Below, in pieces: positions 21,624 through 32,590 of a stretch of DNA of 64,000 nt (within the stretch, counting starts at the first letter, position 1; the number at the start of each line of letters is the position of its first letter). Location: contig OZ008369.1 of assembly GCA_963931995.1 (NCBI GenBank), positions 78,515,926 through 78,579,925 of the forward strand, in the 5' to 3' direction. Both the position numbers and the translations under genes were made by a program. A model generated the notes under the pieces. That model did no database searches. It saw only the letters and a program-made list of their open reading frames with translations, and had not been told where the DNA came from. Source of the stretch: Phaonia tiefii (taxonomy: Eukaryota > Arthropoda > Insecta > Diptera > Muscidae).

Positions 21624-22135
21624 TGATGTGTTAACATCTATAGGCACGGATAGGGTATAATCTAACAAAACCAGCAAATGCTAACAACACACAGCGTTAG
21701 CACACAGCGTTATCTAAGTCGAAGCGGTGCAGCGTTAGCATTGAAAGTAATATGTGTTTTTTGACTACAATAGTCTCTGCCTGAAAATAAGTACATATTA
21801 AGGTAGTGATGTAGCGGCAGCGAATAGTTGTCCTAAAATACGAAGTCTTGCTACTCGTAATCTTACGAACAAAACACGATGTATGTCCATGTGTCTGTTT
21901 CTTTGGTTTTTGTGGGTATAAAACAAAAAGTATTAAGCAAGAAAATAATGACACATGTGCTTGGACTGGTCTTTAACTAATTTTAAGTATTCATATTATT
22001 TAAATGAAACGTAATGATATGATTGAATGCTGGTTTTTATTTTCCACTGTAACATTTACTAATGTGTTCATAGAAATCGAACAGGTACGGAGTAACAAAA
22101 AGGTGTTGACAAATCGCCAGTGAGTTCCAACACTC
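21624..22135 (+). mobile_element. TGTTAACA-ended element, internally deleted copy
   Basis: Both ends are present: GATGTGTTAACATCTATAGG on the left and AAAAAGGTGTTGACAAATCG on the right, the latter followed by GTGAGTTCCAACACTCATTG, which is shared by all right ends. It is shorter than 52297-53033 and differs in its middle. It stands in tandem with the 20978 copy. Confidence 0.65.
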
Positions 22136-22139
22136 ATTG

Positions 22140-22600
22140 ATATTTTTTTAATTAAATTTTTTCCAATAAAAAACGCTAAAACGCCATTATCGGAAACGAA
22201 GAGTTCAATCGAAAAATAATCGATTTTTCTGGGTTTCTATGGTTTTTTGCCGACTTTAAAAAAAAAAAAAACGAATAAATAAAGAAATAGCTATAACTAG
22301 GAAACGGTGCATCCAAAACCAAAAATTATGCCGCATTAAAGACATCCATTGGTTAAAGCCTCCTATGGGAGCAATAAAATTATTATTTGTGCGATTGGAA
22401 GCACCGTTTCCGAGTTATAGCCATTTTTTATATTAGTGATTTTCTTATGTTGCTGATCTTTTGAAAAAAGTGTTCCATTCGATTAGACCACTTTATGAAA
22501 AATCCATAGAAACCTAAAAAAATTAGTTACTTTTTCGGTTGAACGCTCCGTTTCGAAGATATTGTCATAAAGGCGTTGTAAGGCAAGTTGGTTATCGCCT
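22140..22600. repeat. repeat family A, mixed orientation
   Basis: A forward half (AACGAAGAGTTCAATCG) is followed by an inverted half (GAAGCACCGTTTCCGAG and GAACGCTCCGTTTCG). Head-to-head arrangement of the same unit as at 2340-2830. Confidence 0.6.
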
Positions 22601-22617
22601 GATCAATAAACATAGAA

Positions 22618-23680
22618 CAAAATTGATCACTTGATTAAAGACAGCAGGTACTCTTCTAGTGTAATGGATGTCCGTGTGATTCGAGGTGCCAATATCGACT
22701 CGGAGAATTATCTGGTTGCTGCGAAAGTTCCACCGGAACACGGGAAAAGCTAGATATCACGGGGGTTGAATACCCCCTCCTGAGGACCCAGATGCTCAGG
22801 GAAAGCACATCTGCCATTCTTTGGAAACCTCTGCAAGGACTGAAATTGGCTATCAAAAACCGCAGAAGGATAAGCCATGGTACGACGAAGAATGTCCCAT
22901 TGCAACTGATGAAAAAGACGCTGCACATATGGCAACGAAACAGTCAGTTACAACGCCTGCTGCGAGTGAGCGGTATAAGAGGCTGAGAAGGGAGGACAAC
23001 CTTTTATTTAGGCGGAAAAACGGCAGTGGGACGGGAATGGAAATCAGGTGACTGATAAGCAGTCAGTGCTTACAATGTGGAGATACCACGTTTCAGCACT
23101 ACTCCACTCAGATTGTTCCACTGAAGATCAGGAGGTAATGATTGTGGAAGACAGTATAGAAAGTGTGGTCCGTGTGTCTGTTTCAACTATCGCTGTCTCA
23201 GTCTCGTGATTTTAAGTATTTGCCGAGCGTTTTAAGTGAAAGTCTAAAGCCAATTGTTCAAAATCTGATTGGACCTTATCAGTGTGGTTTTAGACTAGGC
23301 AAGTCCACGACTGACTAAATATTCACGCAACGCCGAATCCTGGAAAAGTCCTACGAAAAGTAAATCGATACGCAACATCTTTCAGTCGATTACAAAGCTG
23401 CTTTCGATAGCCCCATACGGGGAAAATTGTACGAAAATTGTTGGCTGAACTTGGGATTCCGGTAAAACTGATCTGACTCTGTAGAATGACGGTGCCCGAC
23501 ACCAAATCAGCAGTGTATGTGGGGAAAGACCTCACCGAATCATTCTGTACCAAGCGAGGACTAAGACAAGGCGACACACTTTTGTGCATTCTCCGCAACA
23601 TCATAATGGAGATAATAATGAGAAAAGCTGCAGTAAATACGAACAAGACCAATAACATGAAAACCCTATGTTGCTAGACA
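22618..23680 (+). pseudogene. RTE-like fragment, 3' truncated
   Basis: Decayed RTE pieces in order: endonuclease end (VIRGANIDSENYLVAAKV near 22675), linker (KPWYDEECPIATDEKDAA near 22878), RT (LIGPYQCGFRLGKST near 23265) and QGDTLLCILRNIIMEIIMRK (23568 onward). Multiple frame changes. It stops before the catalytic YADD region, where unrelated sequence with a foldback arm begins. Confidence 0.75.
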
Positions 23681-23740
23681 TCATTTTGCAATATGACGAA
23701 AGGTACAGATACAAAATTACAGATTATTTTTGAACGTATT

Positions 23741-25490
23741 ATTTTTTGCCAAGGTTTAAAGTGATTGTTTTAAAGTTTCTATTGTGTAATCTATTCCTGA
23801 TAACAAATTGGAAAAAAACACCCAGATTTGTTTTTACAGCATCCGAAACATGGAATTTCATAATTTTCATTCTAAAGTTCCGTTTACATAGCCTCCTATT
23901 TTCGAAATATCACACCGTCGCGTACAGTATTATTGTTTTAAGTCATATAACCTATGTACAAAATAAGATATAAATCATGGAAATCGATGAACGCGTTTCG
24001 CTTTTACTCACAATTAAGTGAAGGTATCTCATTTTGGGCAAGAATATTGAGTTTTTGTTTCAATGAATTTGGATAACACTGTGCAACACCTACTTTGGGG
24101 GTGGACGATTCCTACACCATATGATCACACTAGGTGAGTATGGTCAAACCCCAAAAACTTTGACCGCTGTGTAGCTACACATTTTTTTTATTTGTTTGGG
24201 CGCGCCAAGTTTGAATTTTTTATCCGATATTGTCCGAGATAAATTTAAAAATCGAGTATAAATATTGAATTGAGCGAATTCTTGTTATAACAGGTCTGCA
24301 CTGAAACTTGACAGGGATTATTTCCGTAAAATATTCAAATGCTGTATTTCAAAGTTTAAACGGTCCTTTTCGTCCTTTGTTCAAAAAGTACTAAAAATTT
24401 ACACTAAAATTACTATCTACTGATTAGGAATGTTTCACGAATTTATACCTCATTAAAAGTGGTTGTGTGTCGTCGTAGACAAAAATTCTGTATCTTTAAT
24501 TTCAGACGTCCTTTTAGTCCTTTTTTGAAACAAGTTCAAGAAAACTGCACCAAAATAACCTGCAAAATATCCAAAAATTTTACTAATTTATTGTGGAATA
24601 AATTCTACTAGAGGATTTCGCAGACCAGAATCCTTTATCTTGAATTTGCATATGTCCTTTTAGGCCTTTTTTAAAAATTTAAATCTTGAAATCTTTTTAC
24701 TTTTATTGACTCTTTTACAATCTCGTGAGGTCAGACGTATTACACAAATGAATTAAACAAACAAATTTCAACATATTCTTCCAACTGGCTCTATACTTCG
24801 CCTTTTCTCGCCAGTTGGTAACACCAAGGATACTGAGGGATTCTTCTGCTTGGTCTTTCCAGCGGAGTATTGGTCGTCCTCTTTTCCTGCTTCCATCGGG
24901 TACGTTATCGAAAACCTTTCGCGCTGGCTCATCTTCATCCATTCTGATAACATGGCCTAGCCAACGGAATTGGCCCACTTTGATTCGTCGAGCTATGTCC
25001 ACGCCAGAATTTAGATTATATAGCTCTGCGTTCCAGCGACGTCGGTACTCGCCGTTTTCCCTAACAGGACCATATATTTTAAGGAGAATTTTTCTCTCGA
25101 AAACTCCCAGGTGTTTTTCATCCGTTGGCGATATGACCGACGTTTCGGAGCCATAAGTCAAGAGAGGTAAAATGAGAGTTTTGAAATTTCAATCTGAAGT
25201 GGTTTGTTTTGAGCCCACTATCTTCTTCAAATATATTGTCAAACAAATATGAATAAATTGTTCAAGATGTCTTTTAGTTCCTTTTCAAAAAATTTCACAA
25301 AATTTTTAATAAAACCGTAAGCTATTTCAAAAATAGGTGGGTATAAAAACGGAACTTTAGAATGGAAATGATGAAATTCAAGGTTTCGGTTGCTGTAAAA
25401 ACATCTGGCTGTTTTTTTTCCAATTTGTTTTCAGGAATATATTACATAATATAAACTAGAAGTTAAAATGAATATTATTATAATAAGGAA
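23741..25490. mobile_element. foldback element carrying an RTE tail
   Basis: Positions about 23755-23905 and 25335-25490 are imperfect reverse complements over roughly 150 bp (left CCTGATAACAAATTGGAAAA, right CCAATTTGTTTTCAGGAATA; left CATTCTAAAGTTCCG, right CGGAACTTTAGAATG). Between them lie about 800 bases of unrecognised AT-rich DNA (containing a GGGCGCGCC site near 24200) and the RTE 3' fragment at 24715-25170. It could be one transposable unit or two elements nested. Confidence 0.55.
24715..25170 (-). pseudogene. RTE-like C-terminal fragment, long open frame
   Basis: An unbroken 148-codon minus-strand frame covers the post-RT region: SYG-type TYGSETSV, LGVFERKILLKIYGP, FRWLGHVIRMDEDEPARKVF, RPILRWKDQAEESLSILGVT and NWREKAK. 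It is the 3' part of a retroposon of the same group as 4656-8656 but a different subfamily. Its lack of stops is notable given the decay of the neighbouring copies, but the piece has no catalytic domain. Confidence 0.7.
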
Positions 25491-26040
25491 CCGGGCACAT
25501 GCATTTATATACATACATATGTATACTTACGTATAATCCCTGATAATGTGCATATTCGTGTATTCATTTTAAAATATTTTTTAAATTTATTCAGAAAATT
25601 TATGACACACAATTCTAACGCATGGCTTGCAGTTGACAAAAAATAAAGGCTTTTTTTTTATCGATATTCAACATTGGTATTCGAAAGAGTCAGTCATGAC
25701 CTAATGCTGACAAGTCAATAGGACTGTCATATAGGGATTGCCAGCCTGTTCATCATTTATGTCACCTAAGGCAAAACTAGTGACATTTCACGAACATGTC
25801 TTATATAAAGTGTCAGCAACTACTGACATTGTACTAAGGAAATTCTACTGACAACGTCTTCAAGACAAATTTTCCAACTGGGAAGTAATACACAGTACAC
25901 TTTTAGAGTACTACCCTATTTTAGCACTCTTTAATGTACACTTTTGACACTTTTGGAATTTGTATACTTTTACCACATTTTTACTTTTAGCACTTTTTTC
26001 TTTTAACACTTTTTATATCACACTTTTAGCACTTTATAGC
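25491..26040. repeat. intergenic with degenerate ACACTTTTAG repeats
   Basis: 25880-26040 contains about ten loosely repeated words of the type TACACTTTTAG, AGCACTTT and TTTTAGCACTTTT, spaced 10-20 bases apart. The preceding 180 bases are rich in CTGACA or TGACAT words. No gene. Confidence 0.45.
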
Positions 26041-26044
26041 TAAT

Positions 26045-26964
26045 GGGTGTCTCAGTAAGAAAGTACTTTTCAATTTTAAAGTAAAAATACGTTTTTTTGA
26101 AACAGTTATGACTTTTTTATTGGATTGTCGCGAAGTCTTGTTGCGTTTAAGTACGGAGTAAAATATTCGTCAAATCGCCACCACCCCACGGCTCTGATGA
26201 CAGGCTATTCATGAAATTTTCCATGACTTTTTCACAGATATGTGGCTGTATCTCACCGATGACGTGTTGGCTCTCGTATTTGAGCTCAGGAATTGATTCT
26301 GGTTTATTCGCATAAAGCCGAGATTTCACAAAACCCCAAAGAAAGAAATCGCACGGCGTTAAATCGCATGCTCTTGGTGGCAAGTTGACATCAGAATTTC
26401 TTGAGATAATTTGTTCTGGAAGCCGTTGCTGCAGTAAATCGATTGTTTTATGCGCGGTGAGGCAGATGGCGCCATCTTGCTGAAACTACATGTCGTCCAG
26501 ATCCATGTCGCCCAGTTGAGGTCACAAGAACTCCGTTATCATGTTCCGGTAATGAATGCTGTTCACAGACACTGCAATTTCGGCCTCATCTTTAAAATAG
26601 TATGGCCCAATCAGGCCGCCTGCCTAAAATAGTCACCAGACAGTTGCTCGTTGTGGGTGCATTTATTTTTTATGGTTTTTATGAGGATTTTCTGAGCCCC
26701 AAATTTGACAATTTTATGTATTGAAGAAGCCATTCACATGGAAACTGAAAATTCTTCTTTCGACTAAAAATTCTTCGAAGTTTGGGAGCGGACTCAGCAT
26801 AACTTTCCAAATTTTTGTAATTAATTCTCACAATTATAACGCGTTGTTTTTTCGTAACGAGCTCCAACTATAATAATCGAAATAAACGTATGTCACAGCT
26901 GCCAAACTGCAGAATTACCTCTTGGACAAAAAAAATTACACTAAAAATCTAACTGAGACAACCC
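26045..26964 (-). pseudogene. mariner-type transposon remnant with terminal repeats
   Basis: The ends GGGTGTCTCAGTAAGA (left) and TCTAACTGAGACAACCC (right) are inverted repeats of about 16 bp, giving a 920-bp element. On the minus strand, 26383-26147 encodes PRACDLTPCDFFLWGFVKSR, the third catalytic aspartate region of a Tc1/mariner-superfamily transposase, with decayed upstream parts (SGDYFR near 26640). The N-terminal half is missing, so it is an internally deleted copy. Confidence 0.7.
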
Positions 26965-27009
26965 TTATAATAACATTCCTTTTGACATTATCGACATAAG
27001 CATTATTGT

Positions 27010-27481
27010 GGCAGTTCCAGTCCTAGAATCAGGGTTCGTATTTCGTGGGTAATGAGTTGCCCTGGATTACCCAGGGTAACCCATAATAATTTCCGTGGGA
27101 ATGGATAGCGATCGTTTATCCATTACCCACAGGGTATGGAGTAAATAATGGGTAGCTATCCACGAAAATGGGGAATTATCCATTATGATTACCCACAGGG
27201 TAATGGGGAATATAATGGGTAGCTACCCACGACAATTGGGAATTACTAATCACGGAATTACTAATTACCCTCAGGGAAATGGGGACAATAATGGGTAGTT
27301 GCCCACGACGATGGGTAATAGGTTACCCAAGGTAACCCATCCGCATTTTTGATCGAAAATATGTAAAAATTAGGAAAAATCTCTAACCAATTTTTGCTGA
27401 TTTCTAAGGGGTTTTCATAAATTGCTCGAATTCGTATGGAAGAATTTTTTTTTTTCGAAAAATCGCCAAAATGTATATATA
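27010..27481 (+). repeat. repeat family A with expanded GGGTAACCC module
   Basis: 27040-27345 is a local array of related units of 55-75 bases, each combining TTACCCACAGGGTA, ATGGG and AATGGGTAGCTACCCACGA, a palindrome-rich motif. The family A body follows (GATCGAAAATATG and onward). The same module occurs in single copy at 4195-4325 and 39400-39560. Confidence 0.65.
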
Positions 27482-27716
27482 TTAGGGCGGGTCAAATTGT
27501 GTGGAACGATTTTTTTTGATGAAGCGTATAGCAAAACCGTAATCTATAGGTGATTTTGAAAAATTTTGCTCAAGAGACCATAGCTCTAAGTCGGATTTGG
27601 AGCCCCCCAAAATTTCAAAATAGATATTTTTCCATATACATATATGGATTTTTTGATGGAATTTATAGATTACGTTTTTGCTATAGGCTTCATCAAGAAA
27701 AATTAAACCTCCCTAA
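27482..27716. mobile_element. about 235-bp hairpin MITE inside family A repeat
   Basis: The ends TTAGGGCGGGTCAAATTGTG and its counterpart ending TTAAACCTCCCTAA are inverted. The inner arms GATGAAGCGTATAGCAAAAC and GCTATAGGCTTCATC are complementary, giving arms near 70 bp. It is flanked by TATATA on both sides. Its removal would join two parts of the family A unit. Confidence 0.75.
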
Positions 27717-28120
27717 TATATATGTACATATAACTCTAACTAATGGTGCATCTAATCAAAAAAATAATACAAATTTTACCTCCACAGAAATATTTAACCA
27801 ATGGCTGTCTCCAATATGGCATCACTTCTTTTTAAAAACAAATCGCTAAAAATAAAATTTTTCAAACAAAAAATCGCAAAAACTCCCTCATGTTTATAGC
27901 TCGGAAACGGAGCGTCCAATTGAAAAAAATACCAATCATTGCGGGTTTCTAAGGGTCTTTCATAAAGTGGTCCAATTCGTATGGAAGATTTTTTTTTCGA
28001 AAAATCACCAAAATAAGAAAATCGCTAAAATAAAAAGTGCCTATAAATCGAATAAAGGTGATGCCATAATGGAAACACCAATTGATTAAAGCTTTCAATG
28101 GAGTTAAAATTTTTATTATT
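27717..28120 (+). repeat. repeat family A, continuation
   Basis: Contains ATGGTGCATCTAATC, CCAATATGGCATCACTTC, GGAAACGGAGCGTCCAATTG and CCAATTCGTATGGAAG, i.e. the unit body interrupted by the MITE, ending with TGATGCCATAATGG near 28065. Confidence 0.65.
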
Positions 28121-28124
28121 TTTT

Positions 28125-28885
28125 GCATGGGACGCATTGTTTTCGCGTTATAGGCACAACGGTGGAATAACGTATAGGTTGTTACCGGATTTAGAATTCG
28201 TCGGGGAGAACCCGGAGTTTAACTTCAATCTAAGCCTTGGTTTCAAACTGACAGGTCACGGGTTGTTGCATGCATTCTTGCCCAGAATGAGGCTCGCGGA
28301 TCAGGAGTCGTGTGATTGCGAAACGTCAATCGAAGATTCTCTCCATGTTTTGTGCGAGGGTCCCCTTTACGGGGCTTTTAGGGACTTACTCGGTATGTGG
28401 TCACCAGATCCGGTGGTGGGTGATGTGTGAGCAATATGCTTCTGTCTCCGGAGGCGTTGTATGTGGCAGCGCAGGATGTCTCTCGAGTTTTCTCGAGTCG
28501 ACGCTAGCGACGGTGCCAAAGCGCTGTTGGCATCTCCTTTATGTAGTGGTTAAATGTTTTTCGTGATCCGAGCTTTTTCAAGCTTGTTATTCAGCCGTGT
28601 CGGATCTCCTTGTCGGTACTGGTGTACCCTGCCAACACAGGGACGGCCAGTTCCCGGGCTTCTTCGGAGGCGAAATGGAAGCGAATTAGCCACGAGATTT
28701 GACCAGAAGCCTTTTTCTAGCACTGTGTGCTGTTTGGGAGTGACCCAAGGAAAGTCAGTTTGTGTCGTGCGACCCACGGGGGCATCATTAGCCGAAGCCT
28801 GAAGATTGGCTGTCGGTCGATGTTATTAATCGGCAGAGGTGGAAACAGCTTTGCTCTCTAGGGTGAGAAAGCTGCAACTGAGCCT
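28125..28885 (+). pseudogene. C-terminal fragment of an R1/LOA-like LINE
   Basis: 28137-28430 encodes a continuous C-terminal domain with LTGHGLLHAFLPRMRLADQE followed by a cysteine-histidine cluster CDC-x7-H-x3-C, the zinc-knuckle layout found after RT/RNase H in R1-type retroposons. Its stop is at 28428. 28430-28885 looks like its 3' untranslated region (GC-richer than its surroundings). The upstream RT is absent. Confidence 0.6.
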
Positions 28886-28889
28886 GTAG

Positions 28890-29795
28890 ATTATTGCCAA
28901 GGTGCCACGCTTTTGTATAATGTCACTGACCAACAAGAAAATTTCAAAAAGTATTGGCAATTTCTGACCAATCCATTTACTACGACACGAGGCCTCTCTT
29001 CAACATTTAATTGAGATCATCATGCGAAAATCTGCAGTCGACACGTATATTTTAGATTTAGATATATTGATATTTGAGATATATTGATACTTGAGAAGGA
29101 ATCAGCAAAGCGGGTTTGCGAGTAAACGAGGACAAAATAAATTTAATGGTCTCGACAAGCAGAACATCCAGCCGATTGGATGAAAGGGTGAACATTGATA
29201 TCCGTTATAATTTCCAGGTAGTGGGCGAAATAAATTACCAGGGATCTGCTGTAAACACAAGCCATAACATCATCCTAGAAATGAAACGGAGAATTATGCT
29301 TGCAAACAGATGTTATTTCGGACCAAGCAACTACTTCAGAGATAAGACCCAAAGTCGAAGAACGAAAATCCAACTATATGAGACTATCATACAACCTGTC
29401 TTGCATTATGACACAGAATACTGGATCATATCACATGCTGATGAAACATAACGGGGTGTCTTCGAGAGAAAAGGGCGAGTGTCCATGGCGGATGAACCAC
29501 GAGCTGAATAATCTGTATCCCGAAGTCGATGTAAGTATGCGTATCGAATGAGCGCATCTACACTGGCTAGACCATGTCATTAGAATGAATCAGATTGAAC
29601 CAGGAGAGGTATTCGAAGATGAAAATAGGACGACCATGACTTCGACCAGGTGAAAGATTGCCTGCGAGAGCTTTATATTAGCAATTGGGGGAAAAATCTG
29701 AATACCGAGCTAGTTGGATTGACATGTTATAATCATTTTGTAAGGCCCTTGACCCTCCCGGTAGTTTGAGGCCAGTTACGTATCCAAGTAAATAA
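28890..29795 (+). pseudogene. decayed RTE-like copy upstream of IR copy 2
   Basis: RT and post-RT pieces: GLRVNEDKINLMVSTSRTSS (29115 onward), RVNIDIRYNF, MLANRCYFG near 29300 and, in another frame, WRMNHELNNLYPEVDVS near 29485; 3' end GGCCAGTTACGTATCCAAGT. It shares the same private degenerate stretch (CTTTTGTATAA and ACTGACCAACA near 28912) with 44735-44790, so the two are copies of one insertion, duplicated with the receptors. Confidence 0.75.
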
Positions 29796-30153
29796 CATTC
29801 AGGGACAAGAACGTGTGATATTCTTTATAGAGAACTCCACATATATCATCTTTATCATTTTTATGTTTCAGGCTTCAATGACAAATGTTCACTGGTAATT
29901 GTCTTATGCGGCAATGATAGGTTCATCACAGAGAGACTATTTATTCCTACTCTACATGTATTTCAAATTAAATCAATCACTGCTTTTTATTACTGTGTTA
30001 AGGGTAATATTTAGTGTTGTCAAAAAAACACAATTATAGTCAACATTACCTGAAAGCACCTATGATTTTCTTTCAAACTCCAAGTTCTATTTCGATTTAT
30101 ATCGTTGTCGATAGTGTTTGTTACTTTACCCATAACCGTCGAATCGAAGAGTA
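29796..30153 (+). promoter_or_regulatory. conserved upstream region of IR copy 2
   Basis: Nearly colinear with 48400-48757 throughout, and with 9075-9290 plus 9722-9827 in copy 1. The leader (GTTTGTTACTTTACCC and AACCGTCGAATCG) is retained although the gene is dead. No core promoter motif can be defended. Confidence 0.4.
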
Positions 30154-31578
30154 ATGACACTGAGAGCTCCAGCCAAAAATGTTGAGCTATTCATCCAAGT
30201 GGTGGTGTACCTTCTCATTTTGGGCCAGCACAATGTTTTTGCCGGTAACAAAAAACTCCCGGAAACTGTACAGAATTTCAATAAGAAATTTCAAATAGAA
30301 TTCAATTTGGTTGTGAACTTCAATAGCAGCGATAATGAAGACTACTGACTACAATGCGACTGCACTAATGAGAGATTTGTACAAACGTTTCAACATGCAA
30401 ATACTGACAGTAGCCAGAGTTGATGCGAACAATTTCAATGCAACTTTAAATTTACTCGATGCTCTTGTATGGAGGAGACATTTCACCAATATGGTTTTTA
30501 TGTGGGAATGCCATGTGAATTTCTCTAAGGATTTACTGCATTCCTTCTTTGGTGAATGTTGGAAGAGGGATGTTGACATTTCAGTTCAAACAATGCGTTA
30601 CAGTTTTGTAGCCACACGGCTATTTAATCGTGACGCGTATCCGAGGAGTGATTCGATTGGATTCGCCAATAATATCCTCCTAGTACCATCGGGTGCAGTA
30701 ATCAATCAAAGCTTGTACTTAATAATTTCATTTGGAGGCAGATTTTGGCTTATGGTACTACTAGTTTTCGCTGCGATTATACTATTAATATCCCTCGTCA
30801 AACATCGCAATTCTCAGGTGCCAGATATTACCGGATCGGTTTTACAATCTTTGAAAGTGATAATTTTTCTGTCTGTTGGAAATTTCGACAGGAGGACTGC
30901 CATTAACTTCAGTTTACATTTGATGTTTCTTTTGACGGGCTTATTGGTGACGAACCTCTACAGTGGGAATTTGTGCAGTATGTACACGTCGCGCATTTAT
31001 GAACGCGATTTGATGACACTGAGAGATATTGGAAAGACAAACCAGCTAATTTACAGCTACAGTGTGGACGATGAAGTTCTTAGAACCATTGAAACCCTAC
31101 CGCCCATTTTCTTTGAGCGTTTAAGTATTGTTAATAACACGCAATTGCACATTAATCGACAAAGGCTTAATATGAATTACATGTATTACGTATATGACGA
31201 TGTTGCCAAGTTTTTACTATTCCAGTTACGCTTTATGAAGAGACCATTCGCAAGAGCCCTTCCGGAGACATTGATGCAGGACACCTTTACAATTGCGGTA
31301 CCAGAGCGATCAACGTTTATCGAGCGCTTCAATTGGTATCTGGGCCGTATTAAGGACGGCGGCATTTTGAACAAGTTTGTGGCCGACACTCAGTGGGATG
31401 GTGTGATTAGCGGAGCTATCCAATTCTTTAGGGATGATGAAATCAACAGAGCCTTATCGATGAAATTTTTTCAATATGCATTTGTCGTGTGGTCGATAAG
31501 CCTGTTAGAGCAGCATTGGTTTGCTTTATATATGAATTAGTTCGTAAGCCAAAAGCAAACACTGTGCTGATTGTTTAA
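30154..31578 (+). pseudogene. ionotropic receptor pseudogene, copy 2
   Basis: Same leader and start as copies 1 and 3, but with three lesions. There is a net loss of about 41 bp near 30340 that creates a TGA at 30346. A 309-bp in-frame deletion at 30570 (equivalent to 49214-49522 of copy 3) removes about 103 residues of the ligand-binding domain. A 2-bp insertion near 31508 shifts the last membrane segment and ends the frame early at 31540 instead of 31578. The channel portion (about 30700-31480) remains open. A 290-bp block, 31067-31356, is identical to copy 3. A second internal ATG could give a 401-residue frame, but it lacks the signal peptide and much of the S1 domain, so I treat the locus as nonfunctional. 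Confidence 0.9.
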
Positions 31579-31919
31579 TGATTGCTCATGAACAGACGTC
31601 GCGCACTCTAAGCATTACAGCATTTTATTAAAATCGTTACTATAATTACGCACTTTACTGTAATCGTTAACACAATTGGAGTTTCAATAAAATGAGGCAA
31701 TTTTGTAAAAAATGTTAATAAATGGGTTTGATGATACCAGGATTAGGACACCCTTCTTCTATATAGGAAACACCTAAGCTGTTATTTAATTGAATTTTTA
31801 AAAGTTTTTAAAGGATTCATCAGGGATGATTTTTATTTATTCGGCCTTTTTGCTGGTACTTTTTTATTTTATTATTCAATATAATATTATCTTTATATAT
31901 ATTATTCTACTGCACGTGT
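31579..31919. other. 3' flank of IR copy 2
   Basis: Homologous to 50534-50835 behind copy 3, including a shared AATAAA poly(A) signal (31686 and 50648) and a TTTGATGATACC block. This extends the duplication beyond the gene. From about 31825 it runs into family H sequence (TTCATCAGGGATGA). Confidence 0.6.
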
Positions 31920-32098
31920 GTTTGTGACTGAACTCCTCCTAAACTTCTGGACCGATTTGAATAAATTTTTTTGTATGCGTTTGGGTGGCGCCCTGGGTGG
32001 TTTAGATTTACTATTCGGTCCAATTGGACAAAGGGGCGTGGTACCTCCCATACAAATCGCTTGAAATATTATGCAGGACAACGTCTGCCGGGTCAGCT
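31920..32098. mobile_element. possible Helitron-type terminus
   Basis: A block running from GTGACTGAACTCCTCC to CTGCCGGGTCAGCTAGT. The CTAGT ending preceded by a GC-rich stem recalls Helitron 3' ends, and similar ends are common in insect genomes as far as I remember. It interrupts the family H element (compare 20045 and 50800). No helicase coding sequence. Confidence 0.35.
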
Positions 32099-32099
32099 A

Positions 32100-32590
32100 G
32101 TATATTATATATTTCTTAATAGATCTATGGATGTTTTAAAACAGAAGTTTTGCAATATGCATCCACATGACTGCTGGCAAAGCGTACAGCTACATCAGAT
32201 CTAGCCACAGATCTTCATCAGTGGTTGTTTGGAATGATGCTAGTGAAAAATTCATCAAACAAAATACAAACGAAAACTTATTTTAATTGACAATTTCCCA
32301 CTATGCAAGTGTTCAAAATATATCCCAAGCAAATTGTTAGACAACAACTATCGGTTCCCATTTACATGTTTTCGCTTCAGTGTTGCGCTCGCGATATTTT
32401 TCGAACAGTTGCATAGTGGGAAATTCTCAATTAAAATAAGTTTTCGTTTGTATTCAGTTTGATGAATTTTTCAATAGCATCATTCCAAACAGCCGCTGAT
32501 AAAGATCAGTGGCTAGATCTGTTGTAGCTGTACGCTTTGCCAGCAGTCATGTGGATGAATTTTGCAAAACTTCTTTTTTAAAAATATCTA
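32100..32590. mobile_element. long hairpin element, family H
   Basis: A near-palindrome: 32120-32320 and 32395-32585 are reverse complements of each other. Examples are GCATCCACATGACTGCTGGC with GCCAGCAGTCATGTGGATG, CAGATCTAGCCAC with GTGGCTAGATCTG, and CAATTTCCCACTATGCAA with TTGCATAGTGGGAAATT. The loop is about 75 bases. The outer segments also occur at 20100-20165 and 51130-51195. Noncoding. Confidence 0.8.

Noticed and set aside
24815..25156. 113-codon plus-strand frame
   Set aside because: Antisense shadow of the RTE C-terminal frame on the minus strand.
30335..31540. IR copy 2 as a functional short receptor starting at the internal ATG
   Set aside because: It would lack the signal peptide and about 103 residues of the ligand-binding domain, and the last membrane segment is frameshifted.
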